A stretch of 33,932 nt of DNA from HGM12998 sp900756495. Lineage in GTDB: Bacteria; Bacillota; Clostridia; Oscillospirales; Oscillospiraceae. The notes under the pieces were generated by a model. That model did no database searches. It saw only the letters and a list, made by a program, of their open reading frames with translations, and was not told where the DNA came from. Positions 14,156 to 23,109 of the stretch are shown piece after piece. The stretch covers positions 1 through 33,932 of the forward strand of contig CAUEFI010000024.1 of the NCBI GenBank assembly GCA_958477305.1, written 5' to 3'. The position numbers and the translations under genes are program-made. Position 1 is the first letter of the stretch; each line of letters starts with the position of its first letter.

Positions 14156-15097
14156 ATGCGCACTGTAATACTAGGTAGAACAGGGCTTCGGGCATCAGCG
14201 GCCGGACTGGGTACCGGCGGTCATTCCGCCCTCGGTCTGAAAAAATTTGGCCAGGATCATGCCGCCTATCTTGTCCGAACCGCCTTTGAAGAGGGGATTA
14301 ATTTCTTTGACACCGCCACAAAATACGGCACAGAGGGGGCCGTTGCTCAGGGTTTGGAGGGTATTCCCCGCGATCAGTACATCCTCTCCACTAAGTTTGC
14401 CTTTAATAATAAGGACGGCACCATGAAAAGCGCCGTCGAACTCACCGCCGCTCTAGAGGAGAGTCTCAGGACCCTGCATACTGATTATTTGGACATCTAT
14501 CAGATCCAGGGAATTTTTCCCCACCTGTATCAGCGGGCCCGTGACGAGCTGATGCCCGCCCTGATTAAGGCGCAGGAGCAGGGGAAAATTCGCTTTTCAG
14601 GCGCCAGCGAGGACTTTCCCGGCGATACCGGCCATAAGATGCTGAAAATGGCTCTGGCCGATGACTGCTTCGACGTATTTATGTTGGGCTACAACCTGCT
14701 TAATCCATCTGCCGCCAAAACCATTCTTCCCCAATGCGAAAAGCAGGGAGTAGGCACCCTCTGCATGTATGCCGTGCGCAATGCCCTCTCCATTCCCGAG
14801 CGGCTGCGGGCCAATATTGAGCAGATCCTCTCCAGCGGTCAGGCCGACCCGGCCCTGCTCCACCCCGACGAGGATCTCTCCTTCCTGCTGGAAAACGGCG
14901 CCGCGGACAGTGTTACGGAGGCCGCCTACCGCTTCTGCAGCCACACTCCCGGACTACATGTCATCCTGACCGGCACCGGCAGCGCCGACCACCTGCGCGC
15001 CAACGCCGCCGCTATCAGTGCCCCTTCCCTTCCTGCAGCTTCTCTGGATCGTCTGCGCGCCATGTTCGGCAACGTGGACTGCATCAGCGGCAATTAG
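14156..15097 (+). CDS. Aldo/keto reductase family protein, catalytic His missing
   Basis: A 313-residue NAD(P)-dependent oxidoreductase of the YdhF/YajO-like branch. Fold and catalytic tetrad: Asp52 (FFDTA), Tyr57 (TKYG), Lys80 (ILSTKF) are present; the fourth position, His in DLYxIH, is Gln118 (YLDIYQIQG). C-terminal helices extend the barrel (DEDLSFLLENGAADSVTEAAYRF, then VILTGTGSADHLRANAAAI). Substrate unknown. ATG 14156 follows GGGAGG, and the promoter TATAAT is near-consensus. The next gene, an MFS exporter, starts 10 bases after the stop, so the pair is an operon, possibly for reduction and efflux of a toxic carbonyl compound (inference). Confidence 0.85.
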   Translation: MRTVILGRTGLRASAAGLGTGGHSALGLKKFGQDHAAYLVRTAFEEGINFFDTATKYGTEGAVAQGLEGIPRDQYILSTKFAFNNKDGTMKSAVELTAALEESLRTLHTDYLDIYQIQGIFPHLYQRARDELMPALIKAQEQGKIRFSGASEDFPGDTGHKMLKMALADDCFDVFMLGYNLLNPSAAKTILPQCEKQGVGTLCMYAVRNALSIPERLRANIEQILSSGQADPALLHPDEDLSFLLENGAADSVTEAAYRFCSHTPGLHVILTGTGSADHLRANAAAISAPSLPAASLDRLRAMFGNVDCISGN

Positions 15098-15107
15098 GGG
15101 ACGGCCC

Positions 15108-16304
15108 ATGGGAAAAGAAGCTGTGAAGGTCCAAGACGGCCCCTCTAAAATCTGGAATCCCACATTCGTCAGCGTCTTTATCGCCGGTTGTCTCATGCAG
15201 ATGGTCGTCCAGATGATGTCCACCATCATTCCCAAATATGTTAATTCCATGGGCGCTCCGGCCACTCTGGTGGGCTTTGTAGCCAGTGCATTCACTATTA
15301 CAGCGCTGATTTTTAAAATTGTCTCCGCTCCTATCATTGACGCCTATGACAAGAAAAAAATTCTCACTGTCACCCTGTTGATTGTGACGGCGGCGGTGGC
15401 CGGGTATGCGGTGGCAGGCTCGGTGACCACGGTCATTGTGGCCCGTCTGCTCCAGGGCGTTGGTCAGGCCTTTACCGTTACCTGCGCCCTGACCATCGCC
15501 ACCAATGCCCTGCCGCCGGATAAGCTGGGCGTCGGGCTGGGGATCTACTCCACCTCCGACGCTATTTGCCGTGCCTTTGCCCCGGCACTTACCCTGGCTA
15601 TTTCCGACCGCTTCAGCTACACGGCCGTCTTTCTTGTGGCCGCGGGCATCATGGTGGTGGCCACGATCTCCGCCGCATCCATCCGCCTCAAGCTGCCCGG
15701 TACAGGCCATTTTCGGGTTTCGCTCAGCAGCGTCGTGGCGGCGGAGGCACTGATTCCGGCCCTGCTGATGCTACTTCTCCACTGCGCCTATTACAGCCTC
15801 TCTTCCTTTTTGGTCATCTATGCCGAAACCCGCGGGGTAAGCGGCATTGGCTATTACTTCACCATCTATGCGCTGACCATGCTGGTTTTCCGCCCGATCC
15901 TGGGCCGTCTCTCCGACAAATTTGGCGGCGTCCGGGTGATGATCCCCGCCTTTTTCTGCTATGCGCTCTCCTTTGTGATCATCAGCGTTTCCGCCTCACT
16001 TCCCATGTTCTATCTGGCCGCCTTCATCTCGGCCATCGGATACGGCGCCAGCCATCCGGTGGTGCAGGCCCTCAGCATGAAGAGCGTCCCTAAAGAAAAG
16101 CGCGGAGCGGCCAGCTGCACCAATTATATCGGTCAGGATTTGGGAAATCTGGCAGGCGGCCTGACTGCCGGCTGGCTCGTTCAATGGTTCCACTACAACT
16201 ACGCCATGATGTGGCGCATGCAGCTGCTCCCAATCGGGCTTTGCATCCTTCTTGTCGTCGTATTCCGGCGGCGAATTGCCGCCATTGAGGCAACCGCAAA
16301 CTAA
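15108..16304 (+). CDS. MFS transporter
   Basis: A 398-residue major facilitator with 12 predicted TM helices. Motif-like loops: DAYDKKKILT between TM2 and TM3 and GRLSDKFGGVRVM between TM8 and TM9, the place of MFS motif A. N-terminus NPTFVSVFIAGCLMQMVVQMMSTIIP starts TM1. It resembles YfcJ/arabinose-efflux-type exporters of the DHA1 branch, but I cannot name the substrate. The start ATG 15108 with GGGGACGG upstream is chosen; the frame is open to 15018 inside the reductase gene. It is the second gene of the AKR-MFS operon and ends at a strong terminator (16316-16351). Confidence 0.88.
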   Translation: MGKEAVKVQDGPSKIWNPTFVSVFIAGCLMQMVVQMMSTIIPKYVNSMGAPATLVGFVASAFTITALIFKIVSAPIIDAYDKKKILTVTLLIVTAAVAGYAVAGSVTTVIVARLLQGVGQAFTVTCALTIATNALPPDKLGVGLGIYSTSDAICRAFAPALTLAISDRFSYTAVFLVAAGIMVVATISAASIRLKLPGTGHFRVSLSSVVAAEALIPALLMLLLHCAYYSLSSFLVIYAETRGVSGIGYYFTIYALTMLVFRPILGRLSDKFGGVRVMIPAFFCYALSFVIISVSASLPMFYLAAFISAIGYGASHPVVQALSMKSVPKEKRGAASCTNYIGQDLGNLAGGLTAGWLVQWFHYNYAMMWRMQLLPIGLCILLVVVFRRRIAAIEATAN

Positions 16305-16315
16305 AGAGGAAAAGA

Positions 16316-16351
16316 CCGCCGCACTCCGAGGGGAGTGCGGCGGCCTTTTTT
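16316..16351 (+). terminator. Bidirectional terminator of the MFS operon and the DUF6282 gene
   Basis: 12-bp perfect stem (CCGCCGCACTCC at 16316-16327 with 16332-16343, loop GAGG) followed by CCTTTTTT on the plus strand and TCTTTT on the minus strand. The minus-strand stop codon (16350-16352) overlaps the T-run, so both convergent operons use the hairpin. Confidence 0.9.
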
Positions 16352-17225
16352 ACGCCCCGACAATGCGTGAGGGATTGGTACAGATCATGGTCTTGAGCTC
16401 CTCTGGGGATACCCCCTTCTCCAGCATGGCTGCCGTAAAATCCCTCATGCCGCCCATGGGAGACGGATGATCCTTCTGTCCGAAATCAGTCACCATAAAG
16501 ACCTGTCCGGCGCCGATCTCCCGAATAGATGCCGCCATATCATCGGCAGACAGATATCCATTACACACATTTCCCCATGCTTTTTCCACCAGTACGCCTG
16601 CCCGGGCCAGCGCGCACTGCTCGTCCATCGGCATGGCGATCCGCTTCATATCCGGATGGGTCAAAATCATGTTGACCCCCATCGCGACTCCCTCCAGGCA
16701 CGCAGTCCGCGCCTCCGCCGCACTCAAGTGCCCTGTGGCCAACCAGGCTCCATACCTTCTCACTACCTCCAGCACCTCATAAAAAGCCTGGACCGGCCGG
16801 CCGGCCTCACCCAAGAACTTTACCGGCGGGCGCTGGAGAAAGTCGTTGGGCTTGGACCCTCTGTGCAGATCGTTCTCAGCATCCCGCGTTGGGAGCCATA
16901 CCAGAACGCCCCCAAGCCGCAGGGCGCATTCCGCCGCATAGGGGTTGATTCCCCCAACCGGCTGGTTCAGCGCCACAGCGCCGTACATCACAGCCTTTGC
17001 CCCGCTATACCGGTTGACCAAAACGGCCCGCCCTGCGGTCGGCTCATAATGGCTTTTGATCAAAGCGCCTGCCATACCAAAGTCGTCGCACTGCCGGGCC
17101 AGCTCCATGTCATCCAGGCCCCTTGCAAAATGAGAGGGCAGGGTATGGACATGCAGATCATACCCTCCCTTCATGATCTCGCGCACCCACGGTTCACGCT
17201 CAATACGCAAAATACCGCCTCCCAT
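16350..17225 (-). CDS. DUF6282-like metal-dependent hydrolase (amidohydrolase fold)
   Basis: A 291-residue TIM-barrel protein. HxH metal motif YDLHVHTLPS near the N-terminus, then a second cluster SHYEPTAGRA, a mid-domain HPDMKRIAMP segment, and the C-terminal VTDFGQKDHPSPMGGMRDF, consistent with a one- or two-metal hydrolase of the amidohydrolase type. The resemblance to DUF6282 is from memory, so the family is less sure than the fold. The substrate is unknown. ATG 17225 has GGAG upstream; the open frame to 17264 has no ribosome site. The next 290 bases upstream contain no gene I can support. Confidence 0.75.
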   Translation of the reverse strand: MGGGILRIEREPWVREIMKGGYDLHVHTLPSHFARGLDDMELARQCDDFGMAGALIKSHYEPTAGRAVLVNRYSGAKAVMYGAVALNQPVGGINPYAAECALRLGGVLVWLPTRDAENDLHRGSKPNDFLQRPPVKFLGEAGRPVQAFYEVLEVVRRYGAWLATGHLSAAEARTACLEGVAMGVNMILTHPDMKRIAMPMDEQCALARAGVLVEKAWGNVCNGYLSADDMAASIREIGAGQVFMVTDFGQKDHPSPMGGMRDFTAAMLEKGVSPEELKTMICTNPSRIVGA

Positions 17226-17516
17226 TTTCTCTTCTCCACACTTCTCGTGATATCTTCCACCCAAACGGCCGCTCTGACGGCGCGTCTGGGAAACAGATCT
17301 GCAGGCCTTTGGCGGCCCCTATTGCACACTTTTCCTTTTTCAAACTCAGGCGGAAAAAATTTCTACAGCGCAGGCTCCCGGCCCCATAAACCGTTCCCTA
17401 TCTCTCACAACGCCGAACTTCTCATACAGCCCGATCTTATCCCCCGTCTCTGTGCTGCAAACCATCTGCTCTGTGCCAGGGCCGTCTGTATTTGTCTCTA
17501 TTATACATCTAAAACA

Positions 17517-18310
17517 TCATATTGTGCAAGCGAGGGTCCGAAATTCAGGCCGGTCGGTGCCTCTCTCAGGTGCGCTTCCTGATTCTTTCGCAGTATCCAG
17601 CCGGCAGAGGTATCCACAGCCGCCCGGCAGGCAGCCGTCTGATCCAGGACGTTGAGCATAAATAGAGGAGCGGAAGTAAGGCGGCCGGCCGGATAAACAG
17701 GATAAATCCAGCCGGAATCCAAAAGGAAACAGGGCCGGAATCATAAACAACTGCCCATAGGCAAAAATCCTCCGCGTGGACTGAACGACATGATAGCCAA
17801 ACGAACCTACCTTTTTTACCAAAACGGAATAACACGCCCACACAAAGGCGGCCATTACCGCCAGGAGGTCACCCTGCGGATTCATCTCCAGTCCAGCGCC
17901 ATTGAAGCTGATAAGTCCGATACCTGTCATGGCGGCGGCAAAGCCGATGAAAAAGGTTGGGCACATTCTCTCCTCTCCCCTCGCTGTTATCTGTGTCACT
18001 ATGGCTGTAAAGAAGGGTGCAATCGAAATGATTACCCCGACATTTGAGGCTTGTGTTTCTATTAAGGCCATATTTTCCAGCAGGTAGTAGAGGCACACTC
18101 CACATAGCCCGGCCAGGGCAAAGTACAGTTCCTGCCGCCGTTCCATTACGTTCATCGGGTGTGGAAATACTGCTGCCAGGGCAAAAAAGCCAAGCACAAA
18201 GCGTACAAGTAGAATCTCTACAGGGCAAAGAGCTCTCAGAAAAACTTTCCCAAAGATATAAATTTTCACCAAATTAGGATCGTAACGATGGCAGCCAGAT
18301 GTCCCGACAT
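17517..18310 (-). pseudogene. Broken EamA/DMT-family transporter
   Basis: An EamA permease with its reading frame broken. The true start is ATG 18310 (MSGHLAAIVTILIW), which hits a TGA right after W14; a single missing base near 18268-18270 restores KIYIFGKVFLRALCPVEILLVRFVLGFFALAAVFPHP, the normal next part. The middle is intact (LYYLLENMALIETQASNVGVIISIAPFFTAIV, GDLLAVMAAFVWACYSVLVKKVG), about 200 residues, with a likely further break near 17680: FRLDLSCLSGRP then non-membrane residues, whereas the family continues with three or four TM helices. So the second half is lost. It follows an equally broken AraC gene by 5 bases; both were once an operon. Confidence 0.8.
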
Positions 18311-18314
18311 ATCT

Positions 18315-19177
18315 TCACACCTCATCTCCGCTCTCCTTTTCCCGCTCAGTCCGAGGAGTCTCCCTGTCCCAAAAAATCGACTGATATACGCCGGGCGCCA
18401 CCCCGATAAACATGCTGAAGAAATTGGTAAAGCGGCTATGTCCGGAAAATCCCGTCTGAAGCGCGGCCTGCACAGGAGTCAGCCCCCTGTTCCAGAAGTT
18501 TTTTAGCCTTGTCGATGCGTAAAGTCTGTAAGTAGCGGTATGGCGTAATGCCCCGGTATTTGGTAAAAACCCGCAGTAGGGGCGGAATTGCTCAATCCGG
18601 CGTACCGGCAAATTTGCGCCAGAGAGATGTGCTCGCTGTAGTGGCGCCTCATAAACACACAGGCCAGCTCCAGACCGGCGCTGCCGGCAGACAGGCTTGG
18701 CTGGTACGGTTTGGCACAGTGATCCGCCAATAGCGTCACCAGCAAAAGCAGTAGCGCTTCCCTTTCAAACGCAGCGCCCCCGTCCATCACCGCCCGGTGG
18801 AGCGCCCGAAAGCAGCCGGCAATCCCCTCATTCTGAACCACTGGGCTGGAAAAGCACGGGAGCATATGCTCTCCCGCCTTCTCCTCCGCCAATTCCAGTA
18901 CCGCTTCAGCAGGAAGATTAAGCCCCCGATCATCCAGGTTCTCTATTCCCAGCTGGGCACAGGCGTGACTGTCTCCCGGGTAAAAGAGCACCACATCCCC
19001 GCTCCTCAGGGTATAATCCCGGTTTTGGCACGTCATACTGCGCGCGCCTCGCTCAAGCAGTCCGAGCACATAGTGTTCGTGAAAGTGGTTGGGAAACGCC
19101 TGCCCACCTCCCTCCAGACGGTAGGCCTCGATTCGCAGCGCCTCGTCATAACAGATGGTCCGAATCTCCCTGTCCAT
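18315..19177 (-). pseudogene. AraC-family regulator broken by two frameshifts
   Basis: Sensor domain intact (residues 1-~175: cupin-like core FPNHFHEHYVLGLLERGARSMTC, RSGDVVLFYPGDSHAC), then the HTH domain starts LAQICRYAGLSNSA and leaves frame. Reading LLRVFTKYRGITPYRYLQTL in the next frame and LTPVQAALQTGFSGHSRFTNFFSMFIGVAPGVYQSIF in a third reproduces a normal double HTH. Two extra bases in homopolymers, CCCC (18579-18582 on the plus strand as GGGG) and GGGGG (18483-18487), explain it. ATG 19177 has AGGAGG 7 bases upstream. It would regulate the EamA gene that begins 5 bases after its end. Either real decay or homopolymer sequencing errors. Confidence 0.85.
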
Positions 19178-19277
19178 CGCTTCTCCTCCTTTCCTTCGCC
19201 GTCTTTATGTTACCTCACCTGCATCCAAATAGCTTGCAAGATATCTCCAAGTTTTTCTTTTGTCCGGAACGGCAAAC

Positions 19278-19307
19278 AGGCGGAGCCCCCTGAAAAAGGC
19301 TCCGCCT
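19278..19307 (-). terminator. Terminator of the MacAB-like operon
   Basis: AGGCGGAGCC (19278-19287) and GGCTCCGCCT (19298-19307), loop CCCTGAAAAA, 16 bases after the adaptor stop codon on the minus strand. The T-tract is weak (GTTTGCC). Confidence 0.55.
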
Positions 19308-19322
19308 GAAGCGGCCCCGGCA

Positions 19323-20771
19323 TTAACCGGGCAGGAGAACGGCATCTTCCTCCGTCAGTCCGTCCACAATCTCTATATATCTGTCTCCGACAGCGCCGGT
19401 GGTCACCTCCACCTCCCGGGCCGTTCCGTCCCGCAGAACCTGAACCGTATTGCCGCTGACCGCCTCCGCGGGGAGCCGCAGACAGCCCTCTTTCCGCACG
19501 GTGACAATGGAAACCGCTACGTTCATCCCCGCCTTGAGACCTTCGTTCCCATCCAGCTCCAACTCCACAGTATAGTCGGTTACACCGCCGGAAGTCACCC
19601 CTGTGTCGTCCACCTTCCGGACGCAGGCGGCGTAGGTCCGCTGTTCGCCGCTGTCGGTGGTGAAGGTGACCGACGCCTCCTGACCGGGCCAGATACGGTC
19701 GATATAGATCTCGTCGATATCCGCCTGAACACACATGGAGTCCGCCTCAGCCAGCGTGGCCACAGGGCTTGCCGCTGCAGCAAAATCCCCCGCTTGGGAA
19801 AACCTTGACGTCATGATACCGTCTGCTGGGGCCAAAAGTACGTAATCCTCCCGCCTGGCCTCCAGCTGGGTCAGGTTGACCCGGGCCGACTCCAGCTCCA
19901 GGGCGGCGTTGGCAGCGGCATTGGTCAGGCTGGCGTTTTTCAGTGTCATAACTGTCTGGCCCGACGTCACCGCACTTCCCACGTCAATAGACAGGGTAAG
20001 CACCTGCCCCGACTGGGCAGTATAAACGGACTGCTGCGTGGCGGCCGCCACCTCCCCCGCCTCCATGCAGGCGGCCGCCCCCACCTCGGCGGTCGCCGTG
20101 GTGCCGGCGGTCAGCGCGCCCGGATTCCGGAAAGAGATCTCCACATAGACCCCCTCCCGCCCTCCGGCCAGTGCAGTCGGAGCGTCGTAGACCCGCTCGA
20201 CCGTACCTGTCACCTGCCCGCTGTAGGAGGAAAAGGAGACCAGCGCCGGACTCCCGGGCTCCATGGCCGCCGCGTCCTCTTTCGCAAATGGAACGGTAAG
20301 CGTCAGGTTGGCGCTGTCCACCACCTGGGCAATGGGCGTCCCCGCCGAGACAAAATCTCCCACATGTACGTACAGCTCCGTCACGTTCCCCTCCGCACTG
20401 GCGGTGACCGTCAAATCCTCGCAGGTGGCGGCGCTCTGGGCCAAGGCCTCCTCTGCGCGCTTCACAGACAGCGCGGCCTGGACAATCTGGTCCTCCAGGT
20501 CGGAGGAGTCAATGACATACAGCGTCTGCCCCGCCGCCACGGCGTCCCCCTCCTCAAATGTACAGGAGAGGATCTTGCCGCTGACCACTGGGATAACGGA
20601 ATAGGGATCCCTGTATGCCACAATTCCCGTGTCCTCCACCACACGCTCTACCACGCCTATCTCAGGGTGTACTGTCTCTCCCGCCGGGTCCTCCCCATCG
20701 GTACATCCAGCCGCCAGAAGGAGCGGGATGCAGGACAGGGCGGCCAGCGCCGCCCGGTAATTCCGGTTCAT
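19323..20771 (-). CDS. Lipoprotein periplasmic-adaptor-like subunit (MacA/HlyD family)
   Basis: A 482-residue membrane-fusion-type adaptor. It has a lipobox LLAAGC (Cys23), so it is a lipoprotein on the outer face of the membrane. Two biotinyl-lipoyl-like halves are seen: VVSGKILSCTFEEGDAVAAGQTL (about 60-85), SAEGNVTELYVHVGDFVSAGTPI (about 125-150), QSGQVLTLSIDVGSAVTSGQTVM (about 255-280) and APADGIMTSRFSQAGDFAAAASPV (about 315-340), i.e. four strand-rich hammerhead units and a duplicated layout. C-terminal barrel: YTVELELDGNEGLKAGMNVAVSI. It ends the operon ATPase-permease-adaptor and completes a tripartite exporter; Gram-positives use such systems for peptides or antimicrobials. Stop at 19323 is followed by a terminator. 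Confidence 0.85.
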   Translation of the reverse strand: MNRNYRAALAALSCIPLLLAAGCTDGEDPAGETVHPEIGVVERVVEDTGIVAYRDPYSVIPVVSGKILSCTFEEGDAVAAGQTLYVIDSSDLEDQIVQAALSVKRAEEALAQSAATCEDLTVTASAEGNVTELYVHVGDFVSAGTPIAQVVDSANLTLTVPFAKEDAAAMEPGSPALVSFSSYSGQVTGTVERVYDAPTALAGGREGVYVEISFRNPGALTAGTTATAEVGAAACMEAGEVAAATQQSVYTAQSGQVLTLSIDVGSAVTSGQTVMTLKNASLTNAAANAALELESARVNLTQLEARREDYVLLAPADGIMTSRFSQAGDFAAAASPVATLAEADSMCVQADIDEIYIDRIWPGQEASVTFTTDSGEQRTYAACVRKVDDTGVTSGGVTDYTVELELDGNEGLKAGMNVAVSIVTVRKEGCLRLPAEAVSGNTVQVLRDGTAREVEVTTGAVGDRYIEIVDGLTEEDAVLLPG

Positions 20772-20798
20772 ACACGATCTCTCCTTATTTCAAGGGCC

Positions 20799-23108
20799 CT
20801 ACTCCACGCTCTTCAGGGCGCCCAGCATATCGATCTCCCGCATCTTACGTCCAATCACGGCGTTGACTATCAGCGCGAAGAACAGCGTTACCGCGCAGGA
20901 CAGAATGTAGGAGACAGGCCTGGTCGCCAGCTCCAGGGGCATGTCCTTCAGCACTGCCAAAATCACATAGCTCAGGGCAATGCCGAGGGGCAGGCCGGCA
21001 CAGATGCCTGCCACGGCAAAAATGATGTTTTCACTGAGCTGAAGGCGCTTAATTTCCCGGTCGTAAAACCCCAGCACCATTAAGGTCGCCAGACTGCGGA
21101 TCTGTTCAAAAAAGCTCATAATGCCCAGATTGTAGATGACCACACAGGCCAGCCCGCCGCCAAAGACAATCAGAATGTAGGCCACCATGGCGGCGCTGTT
21201 CAGATTGGAGGCCGCCGCATCGGTGACCGTCTCCCGGGTCTGCCACGCCTCCACAAAATCGTAGCGCTCCAGCTCCCGGACGACAGCTTCTCGGTCTTCG
21301 GCAGCCAGATAGGCTCCCGTCGGCAGGTAAGGCCGCCCGAGACTTCGCCAAAAGCTCCGGCTTACGATGGCCCCGGTGACCGTGCGGTCCACCTCCGCCA
21401 CCGCAATCTGATAATAGCGGGGGTCGCCGGCAAACCGTACTTCTACGGTATCCCCGACGGCCACGTCCAGCTCTTCAGCCAAGCTCCTGCCCAGCAGGAT
21501 ACCGTTCTCCGGCAGGACAAGGGGGCTCGGCGCATAAGGGTTGTACAGCTTCAGCGTCTCCACATCTTCCCCCACTGTCAAAGCAGCAGTTGTCATGCGG
21601 CTGCCTGTATAGATCCAGCATGCGGCGGACATCTCATACTCGGCCCCGTCCACTCCGCCGATCCCCTCCAGGCGCCGGTACTGCCCCTCAGCCACCCCGC
21701 TGTCCAGGGTTACCATCAGGTCGTATTGATTCTGATTACCGGTCAGGGCCGCGGCATAGTGGGAGACAGAATCCCGAAGAGCAAAGGCCGCAAAAACCAG
21801 TGCCATGCAGAAAGCGATACCGATGATGCAGGTGAGCATCCGCGCTTTATTGCGCAGCGTGTTCCGGACGATGTACTTCTGATTGAAGCTCAGCCGCCTC
21901 CACAAGGGCGGCAGGCGCTCCAGCAGCACGGGCTTGGTGCTTCCGGGCGGTCTGGGACGCATGCACTGGGCCGGGCTCTCCCTCAGCAGGGATCGGATCA
22001 CCAGGAAAGCGCTGCCCAGGCAGCACACACCGGTAATAACCAGCGCCTCCAGCCAGGCGCCATAGTCGTACACGATGGCATAGGCGGGCAAATCATTACC
22101 GGTGGCCAGGGTCTCCACAATCAGGCGAATCAGCGGCTTCACCGGCAGCACCCCCAGAGGGAAGCCCACCGCCACCACTAGAACCGCATGGAGCAGATAA
22201 TACCACAGAATGGTTCCGTCCCCATATCCGAGGGCCTTAAATGTCCCGATTGTGGTGCGGGCGCCCTCGATGAGCCGGCTCATATTGCTGACCATCAGCA
22301 ACACTGCGCACAGGAAAAAGAGAATGGGGAAGAGGTGGAGCACAGGGGTTAAATCGTCGGTGGAGCGCTTGAGCATATTGACGGCCAGATTATCCTTCCG
22401 GGCCAGTATGTTGACCACCTTGTCCCCCAGCCGGCGGTCAATTTCGGCGCGCAGGGCATCGTCGTCGGTTCCTTCAGACACGGTAACACAGATCTGGTTA
22501 TACTGATTCTCGCCCGTCAAGGCGCTCAAAACCGAGTCGGTCACATAGGCAAAGGCGTAGCGGTCCAGCTCCGGCGTAGGTGTGGAGGCATTGACATGCT
22601 TCACGCACTCCACGCTCTTAATCAGTCCGCTGATCTGAAGGCGCAGATCCAGATCGGTCCCCGTGACGGTAAGCGTATAAAAATCTCCCGGCGAAAGGCC
22701 ATGGGCCCTGGCAAACACATCGCTGATCGCCATTTCCCGGCCGCCGGCAGGAAGGCTGCCCTCTATCAGCAGCGGAGTATTGATGCTGTAGTCAGGGACG
22801 GCGTACAGGCTCACGACAATCGCGCTGTTTCCCTGCTCCTCGGTATCGTATACCACTCGGGGCTGCACCCCCGTCACACTGGGAATCTGAGAGAGGGTCC
22901 TGCAGTCCTCCCGGTCCAGGTTTACGCCAGTGATCCAGTAGTCGGCCGCATTCTGGGCGTCATAATAGCCGCCGGTGATCAAATCCACATTGTAGGGAAT
23001 CCCCATCAGTGCGGTATAGACCATCACGGCAATCATCGTGATGATGATGACAGAGATTAGGCGGGAGATGGTACTCTTCAAATCCCGCAGAAAATTGAGC
23101 CAGATCAT
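20799..23108 (-). CDS. ABC transporter permease (FtsX/MacB family, duplicated)
   Basis: A 769-residue permease with two FtsX-like halves. N-terminal TM (residues ~16-37, ISVIIITMIAVMVYTAL), a large extracytoplasmic region (~40-270), then TM helices at LFPILFFLCAVLLMVSN, HAVLVVAVGFPLGVLP, LVITGVCCLGSAFLV; second half with TM at MLTCIIGIAFCMALVFAAF, another outer domain, and three TM at VAYILIVFGGGLACVVIYN, NIIFAVAGICAGLPLGIALSY, YILSCAVTLFFALIVNAV. The C-terminus MREIDMLGALKSVE is typical. It starts ATG 23108, one base after the ATPase stop, so it is tightly coupled. It forms the membrane channel of the exporter with the ATPase and adaptor. Confidence 0.88.
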   Translation of the reverse strand: MIWLNFLRDLKSTISRLISVIIITMIAVMVYTALMGIPYNVDLITGGYYDAQNAADYWITGVNLDREDCRTLSQIPSVTGVQPRVVYDTEEQGNSAIVVSLYAVPDYSINTPLLIEGSLPAGGREMAISDVFARAHGLSPGDFYTLTVTGTDLDLRLQISGLIKSVECVKHVNASTPTPELDRYAFAYVTDSVLSALTGENQYNQICVTVSEGTDDDALRAEIDRRLGDKVVNILARKDNLAVNMLKRSTDDLTPVLHLFPILFFLCAVLLMVSNMSRLIEGARTTIGTFKALGYGDGTILWYYLLHAVLVVAVGFPLGVLPVKPLIRLIVETLATGNDLPAYAIVYDYGAWLEALVITGVCCLGSAFLVIRSLLRESPAQCMRPRPPGSTKPVLLERLPPLWRRLSFNQKYIVRNTLRNKARMLTCIIGIAFCMALVFAAFALRDSVSHYAAALTGNQNQYDLMVTLDSGVAEGQYRRLEGIGGVDGAEYEMSAACWIYTGSRMTTAALTVGEDVETLKLYNPYAPSPLVLPENGILLGRSLAEELDVAVGDTVEVRFAGDPRYYQIAVAEVDRTVTGAIVSRSFWRSLGRPYLPTGAYLAAEDREAVVRELERYDFVEAWQTRETVTDAAASNLNSAAMVAYILIVFGGGLACVVIYNLGIMSFFEQIRSLATLMVLGFYDREIKRLQLSENIIFAVAGICAGLPLGIALSYVILAVLKDMPLELATRPVSYILSCAVTLFFALIVNAVIGRKMREIDMLGALKSVE

Positions 23109-23109
23109 C

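Noticed and set aside
16467..17582. 371-residue plus-strand frame
   Set aside because: Antisense to the DUF6282-like gene and running into the EamA pseudogene; composition is that of a reverse-complement shadow.
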